From assembly GCA_032622095.1 (NCBI GenBank), contig CP136061.1:53579762-53643761 (forward strand): a DNA stretch of 64,000 nucleotides. Reading direction: 5' to 3'. This stretch comes from Siphonodentalium dalli (Eukaryota > Mollusca > Scaphopoda > Gadilida > Siphonodentaliidae). Each line of letters begins with the position of its first letter. Position 1 is the first letter of the stretch. Positions 46,295 through 59,513 of the stretch are shown here, one piece after another. The notes under the pieces are model-generated. The model was not told the DNA's origin, did not search any database, and saw only the letters and a list, made by a program, of their open reading frames with translations. A program made the translations under genes and the position numbers.

Positions 46295-46745
46295 GGTTAC
46301 ACTGCTGTAAATGTTTTCCATATGCCTCAGTGCTAACGTTTCAGCGTATAGTGTTGGAAATATAAATTTTGGGTCCCAAATTTTCTTTAAATCTGCAAAA
46401 TTGACATTTGGGGAAACTGTTTACGCAAAAAAGTCATGTCCGTCTAGCAGGGAATTCGCCTTTAAATCTTGTGTTTTCGTAAATAGTGTCAGAACCGCAT
46501 AAAAAAATACTGTCATATTTTAGACCACACCAAAAAATTCAAACTTCACTACAAAGGGTTAATTCCTGTGCCAATGGCTATTTTACCTATGGGAAATCAC
46601 AGGGAAGAGGTATGACGATTTTGTTATGCAAAAAGCACACAAGGCTATTGACCAATCAGGGCCCAGTGTCTATTCTATTCTCTCCTATATATTCTTCCCG
46701 CATCCGCTAGATGTCACTCCGAACCCTAATTACACCAGTGTAACC
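46295..46745 (+). mobile_element. TA-inserting MITE 'M', copy 2 (451 bp)
   Basis: Same ends and orientation as the copy at 36236-36551 (GGTTACACTGCTGTAAATG and TTACACCAGTGTAACC), flanked by TA (46293-46294 and 46746-46747). It is longer because of internal segments missing in copy 1 (near 46394-46430, 46455-46540 and 46680-46715). Confidence 0.85.
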
Positions 46746-46929
46746 TATATGCGTGTCTATATATTTTAGAAATAAATACATGGAGCATCGCCGTGTATAT
46801 ATAGTAGAATTTGACTACAAATAAACGGATTTCAGGACGACGTGAAGTAGAGTTCTACATTGGTTTATGTAGAGTAAAATTCGACTATTCACGCTGATGC
46901 ACGTGTACAAGTTCAGTTCTTTTGTAATT

Positions 46930-47300
46930 CGATCATAGAATTAAACAATTTGAACATTATATCTAGAGGTGTTGTTTGAAAAAAATTTAGTAAAAATTAA
47001 TATTTTCGTTTTCTTTGTGTTAACATAGATATTCCATGCCTCTGCATAATCTGCGAATGCTAAAAGTGCACGATGCATATTGTCCTCTGGGTATGAGAGG
47101 ATCATGGTATAGTCTGCGTATACTAAACCCAATATGTTGATAACGCATCCAATATGTTCAAAACATTTCTCATCAAAATAGTCCAAGTTTAAGATTGCGC
47201 AGTCTTTTAGAAAACTTTGTATATTGTTCACAAACAAAAAACAACAACAGAAGTGACATTGGTTCACCTTGAAATAAGCCCATCTTTTTGATAACGAAGT
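46930..47300 (-). pseudogene. LINE reverse-transcriptase fragment
   Basis: On the minus strand, GLFQGEPMSLLLL (about 47245-47280) is followed, after a frame change, by FVNNIQSFLKDC, ILGLVYADYTMILSYPED and AWNIYVNTKKTKILIF. These are RT fingers/palm motifs. The catalytic box reads YADY instead of YADD, so it is inactive. Only this piece is present, and the clade cannot be told. It lies about 180 bp beyond MITE M copy 2. Confidence 0.7.
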
Positions 47301-48540
47301 CATATTGCGAACTATTGTTTTTCACACATGATTTGATATTGTTCTACATGCTTCGTACGTAGTATCTTACCGTTTATATCTGCTCGCACAAGTTTCAACC
47401 ATAGAGCTTTGCATCTCTGCAATTCTGCAATTTGATGTTATATTATGGAGCTTGAAATTACGCCTTGGAAAATTGAATTTGAAGTTTGTCGATATCAGTA
47501 GGCTATACATCTGATTATTCCAGGCGAATCAAGTTGTTACCAAGGACATGTTATTTCGGCAACAATTGGGAGGGGAATTATTGTTTGGCATCTTTTATTA
47601 TTAAAGAAATGCAACAAAGAAACCACTTTTTACTTTGAAACGACCAGACACTCTGAATTCACCCCGAATCAGAGTTCAGTCCCCTACTACCATGGACTGA
47701 ACACTGCCATCATGTACACACACTGTGAGGAAATCACTCATTTTTTTCTATCCATATTCATTTGAAATTTGGATAGATCAAGCCAGTATGGATTGTTACT
47801 GACGAAACACATAAATAAAACATTAATTATACGAACATATACATGATAACAGTCGCTGCAATCAGGCAAGCCTAGCGAAGAGACTGAGGGTACGTTCATG
47901 CGCTGGCAAGTTTGCACGGTATGTTCTTGCGGGCATTTCGTCATAGAAAACCACATGGTGCCAGAATATGAACGGAACCGTGCACATAACATGCATATTT
48001 ACCAAAGCGAAAGACATGAGAAGTAACATTTATCTAATTCCACTTGTAACAGCGCTATTGGAAGTTGCATTCAAGTACCTGTATGAATTATTCTTGCGAG
48101 ATAATTGCATGATATTTACAGGCAAATTCCGGTAGCATCGTTACTAGTGGAACTACAATGATTTTACTTCGCACGTAGTTAGCTGTGGGACAGATGCACT
48201 TTATATGCTTGTTTCCGTTCATATTATGGCATCATATCGTTTTCTACGACAAAATGCCTGCAAACCATACCGTGAAAACTTGCCAGTGTATAAACGTACC
48301 CCGAACGCTGTCTTGCAGCTTGAGTAAACATTTTAGGTAAATTCACCCCGGGGAAAGTCGGCTCGTGGCATGTTAACCCTTCCCGAATTCTTACATAGGT
48401 GACTCAACAATTTACATGTTCATTGAGAAATACAAGCAAAGAGTAACCAAGACTTGTCCGATAAGAATGAGTAAAATGAGAGAGGAAAAGATAGGTGTAA
48501 TTAGTATATTATTATTAAAGGAATGTATATTTAAGAAATA
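47301..48540. other. Non-coding stretch, nothing recognised
   Basis: A loose inverted relation between 47900-47960 and 48210-48300 (AACTTGCCAGTG / GTACGTTCATGCGCTGGCAAG and a shared CATATTATGG/CATAACATG box) suggests another decayed TIR element, but its ends cannot be fixed. Confidence 0.35.
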
Positions 48541-48659
48541 ACTCTTGTTTCGATTAAGGTTATGGAGGTATAACCGAAAGTTTGAATATAAATTCTATAA
48601 CGCGAGTTTTTATCTTCAAACTTACGGTTATAACTCATAACCTTAATCTAAACAAGAGT
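48541..48659. repeat. Foldback MITE, ~52-bp arms
   Basis: ACTCTTGTTTCGATTAAGGT at the left is mirrored by ACCTTAATCTAAACAAGAGT at the right, continuing inward through TTATAAC/CCGAAAGTTTGAA. Confidence 0.85.
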
Positions 48660-48699
48660 GTTGGTTTAAAATTCAGTGTTCATTTCATTGCAATGTTAA

Positions 48700-48890
48700 A
48701 TCTTGTTGATTTGTCTGGTTACTTGTCCACTGAATATTAGCATATAGTATGGTTATTGCAATGCCATGTCAATACAGTCATACCCGAAGGAATTATGATG
48801 CAGCACCGAAATTTCATGTTAAATCGTAGGAAGAATCGAATTTTCCAGATACATTTTTAGGCACGCGGAAAAGGTGTGGTCACTCGACGC
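48700..48890. repeat. Dispersed repeat shared with 4.60-4.84 kb
   Basis: Same-orientation relative of 4600-4840. It lies immediately after a foldback MITE. Confidence 0.45.
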
Positions 48891-49023
48891 TGCTGTCATT
48901 TCTGCAGCGGTGATATTAATCAATAACTTTAGGTTATCGAGAAATAACCTAACTCGCAAAATGTGTGGCAGCCAGTTGTTTCACAGTATTCCGTGGATTT
49001 ACGTCTTATTATTAAATTATGTG

Positions 49024-49492
49024 TATATATGTGACGCGCCATATCAAATCCAGTCGTAAGTCGGGATTTTTTTACCCTGTGCCAATGCATTCTCTTATAT
49101 ATGCGAGTCGACCATAGGTCGCCTCGCATATATAAGAGAATGCATTGGCCTAACAATTTTTTTATCATTTTTAAAAAATAAATGTTTCTTACAATGTTTA
49201 GGACATAAAATAAACAACACCCATTACCCTACAGGGAGCCCCACACATACATATAAGCATATAGAAGAGTGTCGTCTGCTCATGTTTGTCTGGGGCTCTG
49301 TATGGGTGAAATTATAAAATTGTTAAAGAATACAAGAAAAAATTATTAAAATTGTAAATAATTGTTAGTCCAATGCATTCTCTTATATATGCGAGGCGAC
49401 CTATGGTCGACTCGCATATATAAGAGAATGCATTGGCACAGGGTAAAACAAAATCCCGACTTACGACTGGATTTAATATGGCGGGTCACATA
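49024..49492. mobile_element. MITE with 140-bp TIRs containing the 68-bp palindrome
   Basis: The left arm runs TATATGTGACGCGCCATATC, then CCAGTCGTAAGTCGGGATTT and TACCCTGTGCC, then a ~68-bp palindrome (49084-49147: CAATGCATTCTCTTATATAT...), then CTAACAATT. The right arm (49350-49492) repeats all this as reverse complement. The spacer is about 190 bp and carries no ORF. The outer ends differ completely from the TTAA-type element at 60000-61967, although the palindrome is the same. Confidence 0.8.
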
Positions 49493-49499
49493 TAGCCAT

Positions 49500-50830
49500 T
49501 TCCAACAACTCCCTGCGTCTGTCCTGTGTAGATGTTATTCACTTATTGGGTTGTGGAAATCTTTGATGGATCTTCTTTTCACACATGCATGATCTGTACA
49601 AATGTGACTATCAACACATCAGGATCCAAACTTAACTTGACTGACCATCAGGTGTTGGTTTTCAACACTATAATTATTCCCGACAGCAAACACTGTGTCC
49701 ATCCCCAGCCATAGTATCACATCCCTGCAAACGCCAAAAAAGTTACTAATAGTTATAGTTCGAGTCAGCCGGAATTGGACGTAAGACACCACCCGAAGTG
49801 GAAGTGGGTGTAAGACACCATCGACCGATATAAATGGAATCCCCCAATGCATGACGGGACATTCGAATTTTGAATACTTTGATTCTCGCGACAGTATTAT
49901 ACAGGGCATTTAACATCTTGATGCCTATTTAGTATTTCAATAATGAGAGTCGATTTATCCAGGATTTCGATCCCCTTTAAACATAATCTCAGTGGTGACT
50001 GTTCGTGCGAGTATTCGCCTAAATTGTTAATTGACGACTATAGTTTGCACTTTGTGTCAAATTGACGAACGCGTCCGTTACCTGCAGCACGTCTGCCATG
50101 TATACATGTATATACATGTTCGTATTGGGAACGTCTGAAAGTCTGCGAGACAAAGCCTGATATATGCACCTACTGTAGCGTAAAACACCCGTGATGCGAA
50201 GTGCTTCCTGTGTTTATATGAACACAGTGACTATATACATGTAGGTGGCGTCTGGTTAATTCGATAGCTTGTTCCTTCATTGCGACTGGCACTCTCAATC
50301 ACATTAGCCATATCCCGTTTGCCTTCCGGACTGAGATGCAAACCCGAGGACCATTCATTGATATGATACCTGAGACAAGACAAATGATGAGGTCAAATGA
50401 GGTAACTATGTTGGCACCAATTCGACCGTGACAGGTTCGCAGGTCGCAATAGGATAGATAAAGGACTTCCAAATGTAAATTTGGAACCCTTATTGCGAAG
50501 AATAGTGGAAATATTTTCATTTGTCTAGTTTTAGTTATTCTTTAGTAAGTAAATGTAAATTTATGACAAAAACACGTCGGGTGTTTTTAAAACGACTTCC
50601 AACAATAACTGTGTAGCCCCTATTTACAAGCATAGTCGAAATATTTTCATTTTTCTATTTGGAGTTGTTCTCTGATAAGCAAATGTAACTTTGAGACAAA
50701 AACATGTCGGATTTTTTAAACGACTTCAAAATGTACAAACATATTAAATACGCATTTGTAACCGGGTTACTAGAGTCACAAGTAAATGACGGAGATGTTC
50801 AACACGAGACAATATTTGTAACCCCGGTAA
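49500..50830. other. Non-coding stretch, nothing recognised
   Basis: There is a ~130-bp imperfect direct repeat at about 50465-50580 and 50585-50720 (GACAAAAACACGTCGG / GACAAAAACATGTCGG, each preceded by GAAATATTTTCATTT.TCTA). Otherwise nothing. Confidence 0.45.
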
Positions 50831-50915
50831 CCTATTACAAATGCGTCATATCTTTTGTGTCTCTGCACCAAAAAACAACCATATATGACTTGGTCAGAAG
50901 ATGGTGTATTCATGT

Positions 50916-51132
50916 TTAGTCCTTTCATGACTGGAGCTTCCTGAAATATTGCGAAAACCCTGTGCCAATGCATTCTCTTATATCTAGGGAGCCTGGCATA
51001 TATAAGAAAATCCATTGGCCTAACAATATTTACCTTGACCGTGTAAGCCAGTGCATTCTCTTATATATGCGAGGCTCCCTATTGGGAGACTCGCATATTT
51101 ATGAGAATGCATTGGCAAAGTGCTTTTAATGC
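50916..51132. mobile_element. Short piggyBac-like palindrome MITE
   Basis: The left end CCTTTCATGACTGGAGCTTC (50921) is followed by GCGAAAACCCTGTGCC and two palindromes in series (50962-51019 and 51047-51115), then GGCAAAGTGCTTTTAATGCTGCACCAG. The right terminal ~20 bp are lost. It interrupts the degenerate repeat (GGTCAGAAGATGGTGTAT before, TTTCCCTCAGTAATTAT after). Confidence 0.7.
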
Positions 51133-53018
51133 TGCACCAGTATATTTCCCTCAGTAATTATACTCCCCATCGAACTACCGCTCTATTTCACCACGAAACA
51201 CCCCACACCTGAAGCAGCCTTGAATGCCCTTGACAGTATTACAGATAACAAGATCGTAATTTGTTTCCGTATCATAAGCACAGTTAGGTACGTTGAATTG
51301 TTGGGCAGGCTTTTCGCGATATCGGTGTCTGCCAATCACAACTACTCGGTCACTTCCACTTCGCTTCGAAATAAACGTCGAATTGTTGTATATTACCGTC
51401 GCGACATCGCCAGTTGAAGGACAGATATATGGTAATTGTTACGGACACTAAGCGATTCAGTTTATTCTGTGCGACCCTTGGGGAAATCGGTCGGAGGTGT
51501 AAGAACTGCCAATGATAACTATTGGGTCCCCACCGGGTTATTCAGCACTTCCTTTCAGTGGCATCGACACTGCATTGGTCCATATATTACCATGGCATAT
51601 ATCCCTGCATTAGCAACAACCGTGATTTTGCCCCACTTTTACACCATGCATTTGACGGTTTTACGGAGAGCAAGTGGTAATGTGTTTTTTCGTCATCATA
51701 AGGCCAGTGAGGTGCGTCCGATTGATGGGCTTTCACCTCGCGATAGCATTGCATGCTGCAGCACAGATGTACATGTAACATAAGTGTCAAGGACTCGTTG
51801 CGATTTCAAATTCTGTGTTTGTCCTTCAGGCAGAATCGGTCAGAAGATGGATGACGTATAAAGGTAACGATTAGCATTAACATTTATTCATCCGGGTTAT
51901 TGCTCTTCCTTTCAGTCAAATTCAGCCGCGCCCGTTAGTGGATTTTCCCAGCTCGAGAGACACTATATAACCTTAGATTTGTCCCCACTTTTACACCAAT
52001 TTGACATTTTCGAAGGGAGAAATTCTGACTCCGAGTCATAGATGCATGGATCTGCTGGTCGTTGATCCAGCGATTTAATTGACTTCCACAGCTATGTATA
52101 GGGTATACAAACCAAACCTACCGCTCTTCATTCTATTCGCACCCAAGCGGTACTTAATTCGCCCATAATTTACCATAAAATTATCATACCTGGACTCGCA
52201 ACAGATTGAATATTGACCGTTTGTTTACCACATTGACAGTTTATCAAGAACAACGCGATAACACGGCACGCAGAACAAATGTAGGATATATATACACGCA
52301 AATTAAATGATTTCATGTGGCGATTGCAGATTCCTTGCACGTCACTCGAAATGAATCATTCGGAATGTTGTAAGGGGCAAAACAGTTGTCATTAATAAAT
52401 ATTCACATTGGCTACTCACCAAGGACACGTTGAGATTTCAGATTCGATTGACACACAAATTATCATAACCCAACATTTGTACAGGTTTCCCCCACTTTTA
52501 CCCCAATGTGACAGTTTTACAGATAGCAAGGTAGGTCTTTTTTATGCATCCTGATGCCAATGAGGCGACATCACAGCTGCAGCACATATGTAGGGTTAGT
52601 GCCAAGGAAAAGTAGTTATGCGTCTTACGGGAGAAGTCGGTCAGAAGATGATGTATAAGTGGTTAAAATTAACATGAATTCCTAATCCGGTTACCGCTCA
52701 ACCTTTCAGTCGAATTAACTGGCACCTATTACTGGATCGGCGCGGAGATTACCATAGTTATATCCCTGCACTAATACCCTTGAATGTTTCCCAAATGTTT
52801 ACACCATTGGTAGGTGCGTGGGTGTGTTGGTAATTGATGTCAATACAGCATCCAGCAAAGATGTATAGCCCATTATATGATTCCGTGCAAGTTGCTATTT
52901 CAGTTTATTTGCGGGTCCCTCGAGAGGAATTGGTCAGAAGATTGTGTATAAGTGGTTAGTATTGCCACCAGTAATTATTCCCCATCTGTTGCCCTCGGCA
53001 CTGGATCACATGTACCTG

Positions 53019-53088
53019 GAACAAAATAACCCCACTCCCAAATGTACATACGTACTTTTGGGAGTGGGGTCATTTTTCCAGGAACCTG
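53019..53088. repeat. Hairpin, ~30-bp arms
   Basis: CCTGGAACAAAATAACCCCA mirrors TGGGGTCATTTTTCCAGG, with ACTCCCAAA/TTTGGGAGT inside. Confidence 0.85.
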
Positions 53089-54249
53089 TGCACTGGATTG
53101 GCCCATAAATTACCATAACATATCCCTAATCTTGAAGCAGCCTTGAATTTTGCCCTACTTTACAACAGTGTGTAAGTTCTACAGATAGGGAGGTAGTAAT
53201 ATATATGTTTCCGCATCATGAGGCCAGTGAGGTGCGTTGGATTGTTGGGCAGGCATTTCGCGATATTAATGTCTGCCAATCCAGTTTACACGCCTAGATT
53301 GGATAAAAAAAAGTATCTAAATTGTGATTCATGATTTGATAGCGATTTGTGTTCAATCTGAGTAACAGGTGCCACGTGATATTAGTAGGATTGTATTTCA
53401 AAATGAGTATCAAGTTTTAATCGAATGGGATATGACAATCTCAATTGCTAGGCCATTTACACTGCGCTCGGAAATAAACTCTTCCATAAATAGAAACCAT
53501 ATTCGCACAATGCTACAATACACGGCACTGCATGCGTGGTGATCAGATATTGGCCTTGATTCTTTGACGAATAGAATTGAATGTAGCAGAATGTACCAGA
53601 CTTGATCATGCATCAAATAGTGATAAATGGCAATTAGTTCAAGTTTAACAGGCGAGTCTCCCAGTCATCAGACCAGACATATGTTCCGGTAGTATGGAAA
53701 TGATCAATCAAATGATTGAAATAGAGAGGCAGATATATGGTGTCTGTTTATGGAAGAGGTTATTTCCGAGCGAAGCCGAAATGGCCGAGTCCTTGAGAAT
53801 ACAGTGTCTGCAGCACAGATGTAGGGTAATTACCAAGGACATATTCCGATTTCTGTGTATTTCCCTCAGGATGGATCGGTCCGAAGCTGACGTACATGTA
53901 TTGGAGATTACTGTTAACATCGGACTGCCACTCGTCCTATCATTGAAATTAACGGTATCGTTAGTGGTTGGCCCAGAGATTACCATATAATTATAACCTT
54001 GTTATTTAGCCTCACATTTATGCCAATTTAACAGCATTACGGGGAGAATGTGGTAATTAGTTTGACTCCGGGTCACAGATGCGTGGGTCTGCTGGTCAAT
54101 GAACACGCAAGCTCATTGACTATATTACAGATGTATGGCCCTATGGAGTACAAACTAATTTAACCTATCGATATTCCTTTCAGCGGCCCCCGCGGTATAC
54201 TGGTTTGGCCCATAACTTCACACCAAATTGACTGCTTACATGTCGCAAC

Positions 54250-55192
54250 GGTGAGCGTAAACACCACCCGGACCAGCCCCGACCAGCCCCGACAAGCCCC
54301 GATCGCCCCTGCGGAATATAGGGGGGATTTCAGTGGCGATATCTGTGTGGGGGTGTCATGAAAACCCAGCCACGCACGGAGAGGGGTCGCGGCCACACAG
54401 AAGTGTCGCTATTAACCCTCAAAATACCGGGGGTCCGGGCTGCTAGTCTTGTTATTTCGGGCACAATATTGTAATTGTGGCTGAATCTGGTAAGTTTATG
54501 GGTTAATATCGGCACTTCTGTTCGGCCGTGACCACCGTCCGTGCGTATGTGGGTTTTCATCATACCCATGCATAGATACGGCCACTAAAAGCACCCTTCG
54601 ATGCCACATGGGTTGTCCGGGCTGATCTGGGCTATTAGCTTCGTTAGCGGTAAACATATCCGGTGACGGCGGCATTTAGGAGGTTAATTGCCAGGCTTTG
54701 GTGGGCGGTTCGATCTTGTTTATTCGTGAGTGTAGTCGACGATAGTTCCACTATATATACGCAAGGAGTTATTAGCTGAACGACGGCGATACGGGGGTCC
54801 GGGCTGGGAGTCTTGTTATTACGGACACAATATTGTAATTGTGGCTGAATCTGACAAATTTAGGGGTTAATATCGGCACTTCTGGTTGGTCGTGACCACC
54901 TTCCGTGCGTATATGGGTTTCCATGACACACACCCACGCACAGATATGGCCACTAAAATCATTCCAAGACGAGACAGGGGCGGTCCGGGCAGGTCCGGGC
55001 TGTTAGCTTCGTTAGCTGTAAACATACCCGGCGACGGCGGCATTTAGTGGGTTAATTGCCAGACTTTGGGGGGCGTTCCCCTTGTTTCTTCGTGAATATA
55101 GTCGACGGTAGTTCCGCTACATATTGCAACTAAAATCACCCCTATACTCCGCAGGGCCGGTCTGGGATGGTCCGGGAGTGTTTAGTCACACC
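54250..55192. mobile_element. 943-bp TIR element with internal tandem repeat
   Basis: The left end GGTGAGCGTAAACACCACCC and the right end, read inward, GGTGTGACTAAACACTCCCG continue in inverted similarity for ~95 bp (CCTGCGGARTATAGGGGKGA box). Internally, two ~364-bp direct units start GGGGGTCCGGGCTG at 54429 and 54793 and share CACAATATTGTAATTGTGGC and GACGGCGGCATTTAG. About 54345-54425 is an inverted copy of part of the unit. G/C-rich compared with its surroundings; no ORF of note. Confidence 0.75.
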
Positions 55193-55194
55193 CT

Positions 55195-55495
<301 letters not shown>

Positions 55496-55499
55496 ATGT

Positions 55500-58255
55500 A
55501 CAAATATATGGTTTTAGTATTGCCATAACGATCGTTATTGTGTAGGGTTAAGTTTCGGGTATATTTCTTGCCAATTTGGGAGAAAAACTTGCCGCAAATG
55601 ATCGCTCTTGTCACATGGATCACCAGGCGTGGAATATATTTGCGCATAACATCAAAATGGGTATAAGAGAAACTTTTGATCAGAGATGTCTGAATTTTTT
55701 CTCTGATGTATCTTACGAGAGAAAAGGCGAAAGCAAGGTCTCATAAAGCGGTTAAATCTGGACTACTTTTGGGCACCCAGAAACGGAAAAATAACGCAGT
55801 TTTATTTGCACTGTTTATCTTCAGTCGTGTGATATATGTGTAATTAAATAGTTACATGTGATTTAATTGGGATGTATTGATTATGCGACCTTTTCTAGAA
55901 GAAGAAATATATGTGCGCAGAGCAGTATCACGAATATGTCAGATCATTATTTATTTTGATATCTACAACATAAAATCTTTCAAAATCCACTGCTGAGAAC
56001 AGTATGAGATATAGTCACAGACTACTGGGTAAAATGTGTAGATACGATCAAGTGATGAAACAGGCTTTTATCACCAGAATGCACGGTGTTTACTATGAAC
56101 GAAATTTATCAAAACACAAATGAGTACCATATATTATCTTCAATAAATTCTAAACTTGACCACAATTGCCTACGTTCTCTGTGAGAGAGAATGTGTTTGT
56201 AACTGGAAATAATATTAGGTTTTATTCACCAATGACACATATACTCGAAAGGTACTACGATTTCTGCAACCGCATAACCGCACAACCCCTTCTCCCTAAT
56301 GTAACACATATATGCTGCATTCAAGCCCATAAATAACGCCATTGGGAGAATGGCCAATGCAGAAATAATAGCTTTGAACGTTGATCACCTGATATTTATT
56401 GCAATTACATGGCGGCATTGGCATGATATTTCCAAACAAGATACTAAAAACGAATATTGTGCATTGCGTGGTATCATGTTCCAGTTGCATGTACCATTTT
56501 GGTAGAAGCAGGAAATAAGTCTTAAATAAATTGTACGATGTACCCTCTCCTTGAGTTGGTGGGATGTGGTGCTACTCTATTGTAGAAATGTGTGTTTCTT
56601 TACAGTATGATAAGCATTGCTACATACGTACATGGTTATTATCACGGAGAGTGTTGAAAATCCGGAAATGTCACTGAAATAATAGTTATACTGCAAGGGT
56701 GTGCACTTCAGTTTCTGCGTTACATTCAGTAAGTAAGCATCGTGTCGAATAAAACTACCACGCACACTCGCACAGTGTGTTGGAACATTACTTCGTGTGC
56801 TGCTTGCCGGAAATTATTATTTTTGAACCGACTATTGGGTGAATTCTAAGCAGGAAACCCGAACTTTTAAAGACGTAAATCATTGGATTTGACTTGCGTT
56901 GCAGTGACTAATAAATCATTCAGAAGGATCTGTTTTAATGATCTTTAATACTATTTAACAGGAGACTTGTATATAAACTCTATTCGCTTCCGTACTCTAA
57001 TTTCAGACAACCTGGTATAACTGCGTAAATACTATACCACAATAAATCGTATAATGACTTATTTAAAGAACTGATGTTTTATAGACAACCATGTTGGACT
57101 CCATCTTGGATAACGAAGTTTCCTCAAAGCGGATTTTAGATGTGTTATACTGAATACTCTCCTGCGTCTTTTGATATAATAATCATTTTCTCATCAATTT
57201 CTTCGGCGTTTGCCAATCATTGCGCGTATCATGATCATACTATCGAATGTTTTTGCACTATGTGACCTTTTGACCCATGCGACCGATATACTAAAATTCA
57301 TGCCCCATCATGACACAATTAGCAATTCATTCCCATCATTTCGATATATGGTCTGTCCCAATATTCCAAGCATACGCCATGTTGGTGCGTTTTATATAAC
57401 CCTACACCAAACAGAATCCACCGAAAACTCACATGGGTACAGTACTGTGATAAACGATGTCAGTTTTCATATTTTGCGCACAGATCTCGCAGAGGTTTTA
57501 TTCCGCGCTCCGCGTGTATAATCTTTCGATGTTTCTTAATTAAAGTGGGCGCATGGGCGTTTTTTTATAGAATGGAAATTTTTTGACGGATTAAAAGTCG
57601 AACTGCGACCCGGAGGCCGAGTGCTGTAAAAGGTGTAGTTGGGAATTTCAATTTCAATTGTTATTCGGATGCCAAGAAGTGCAAGGCGATTAATTCTATG
57701 AGTTGGTCATTCGTGAAACCAATATATTTTATATTCTATAATTACAATCATGGGTATATAATATATGATCTTGAGCGCGTTACCATTTCTGACTATGGTG
57801 TTCTTGTAATATGTGGTGTGGGAAAGGTCCCCGCACACCATGAACTAATTTCAAATTTGTACAGATTTTGTCTAGGTTAGGCCATCTTGTATTTTGACTT
57901 GACTAACTGTACAATTTAAAAAATGATAACGTCTGAAGTACGCGCAGTTGTAAATAAATAGATACTTCATTGTTGGTGGGACGAATTAATCGCGATAAAC
58001 AAAATAACAATCACTCCGACAAGGTGAGCCACTACTTATAATCCACGTATAAGAATAATGTTTTGTGATGATATTTGGATATACAATTTATGAGAATACG
58101 TGTAACACTTTGAGCAAGACTTTTCTCTATTCCCACCAAATGTCCGCAGCAGAGGGTTTCACATCACTTTAACCCGGGCAACACCGGGTAACCCTGCTAG
58201 CGGTATATATAATGACCGAGGCACGCTGCGGTCTCATACTCTTTGCGCATCACGT
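55500..58255. other. Non-coding stretch, nothing recognised
   Basis: ORFs up to 103 codons (57210-57521 plus) without recognisable domains. No repeat shared with other parts of the window was found. Confidence 0.4.
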
Positions 58256-58790
58256 GAGAGCAATCGGTCAACAAATATTGTATACAAGGGGGTAGTATTG
58301 TCAGTAATAATTATTCCCATTCTACTACTGGGATACTGCTCTTCATTTCACGCGACACCCAGCATAATGGATTGGCCCAGAATTTACCATAATCTATCCC
58401 TGCATTTTTAGCACCCTAGAATTTTGCCTCACATTTACACCAATTTGACAGTTCCACGGGTCGCAGGGTCGATAGTTTGTTTTATTCCGGGTTTGACATG
58501 CGTGGTGTGCTGGTCCTTTATGTCGCGACCTCTTTGACCGCAACACAGATATATGTAGGCTAGTTCGCGACAGCCTTTAAATTTGCGACACCAATTCGAC
58601 ACTTTAAGAGAGCAAGGAGATAATTTGTTTGATCCCTGATATAATAAGCACGGCCTGTGTGTCAATTGGTGCCGCGTCTTTTTGTCCGCTGCGCAGATGT
58701 AGGGTAATCTCAAAGTAGACGTTGCCATTTCGGAGACTTTTCGCATCCATGACGTGGATTGGTCAGAAGGTGCATGATACACATGTAAAT
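58256..58790 (+). repeat. Degenerate 0.2-0.5-kb repeat family, block 2
   Basis: AATCGGTCAACAAATATTGTA (58262), GGATTGGCCCAGAATTTACC (58370), TTTACACCAATTTGACAGT (58434) and a second CACCAATTCGACA (58590) repeat the string of block 1. Confidence 0.65.
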
Positions 58791-58954
58791 TTATCACCTC
58801 TTTTTTGCCTAATATATAGGTGCATGGTGGATTTCAAAACCGGACTATCACACACTCTTTACACAAACTTTCATCTTTTTTGTTGGCCAAATTTATGCAA
58901 CCTCATCATGTACATATTCTCTGTCACCTTGTTTAAATTTATATATGGATTGTA

Positions 58955-59060
58955 CAGTAATGCTCTTAAGTAATCGACTTCTTAACCAGAGCAGAATTAT
59001 GGGTAACTTTTCAGGATTTAGTCGGAAATATGGTTTGTTGCCATTCATCGGAAAGCTCTC
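58955..59060 (-). mobile_element. Diverged relative of the mariner-type MITE at 12.67 kb
   Basis: TACAGTAATGC at 58953 and the core (AGCAGAATTATGGGTAACTT, AGGATTTAGTCGGAAATATG, CCATTCATCGGAAAGCTCTC) are the reverse complement of 12690-12770. The far end is degraded. Confidence 0.75.
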
Positions 59061-59513
59061 CTCTGTATATGGAAGCGGGGACATGGTAAATTGTTAAAAC
59101 GTGTACCCCAATCCCGTTGTAAATTAATTTACATTAACAATATGTTTAAAGTAAAAAGGTGATTGATTGTTAAGAAATAATTAGATATATTATATATATA
59201 TTATAATTTGACCAAAAAGATACTGAATACATAGGACAAAGGAAGTGCAGTACTACCTCACGAGTACGTCATGTCACTTCATGGTGTATGCAAGGACGTT
59301 TTGTATCATGGAAGTTTCATGCAAAGACGTTTCGTATCCTCTGGCGGGTTATGTATACAGTAGCGTGAAAATCAGAGGGATGAGACAAACAGGGGGGTCT
59401 CCAACTTATATTTCATACATGCCTGACCCAACATCAGTTCGAACAATTCATAGTCATTGTCCTCCAGTTCGAACATTCAGACCAAAAATTAGTTGAATAG
59501 TTATGTTTTTAAT

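Larger units (their letters stand above)
50831..54249 (+). repeat. Degenerate 0.2-0.5-kb repeat family, block 1
   Basis: A recurring string, TTTTACACCAATTTGACAGT, then GAGAGCAAG.TGGTAAT, then ATGAGGCCAGTGAGGTGCG, then CAGATGTAGGGTTAGTGCCA, then AATCGGTCAGAAGATG.TGTA, occurs in whole or part. The first box lies near 51638, 51990, 52497, 52799, 53158, 54016 and 54220. Spacing varies (about 200-860 bp) and divergence is high, so this is an old array or repeated insertion of one family. No coding frame is conserved among units. A 68-bp hairpin lies inside at 53019-53088. Confidence 0.65.

Noticed and set aside
57210-57521. 103-codon ORF in an otherwise empty stretch
   Set aside because: No domain, signal peptide, splice context or second copy was found, and the length is within chance for a window this size.
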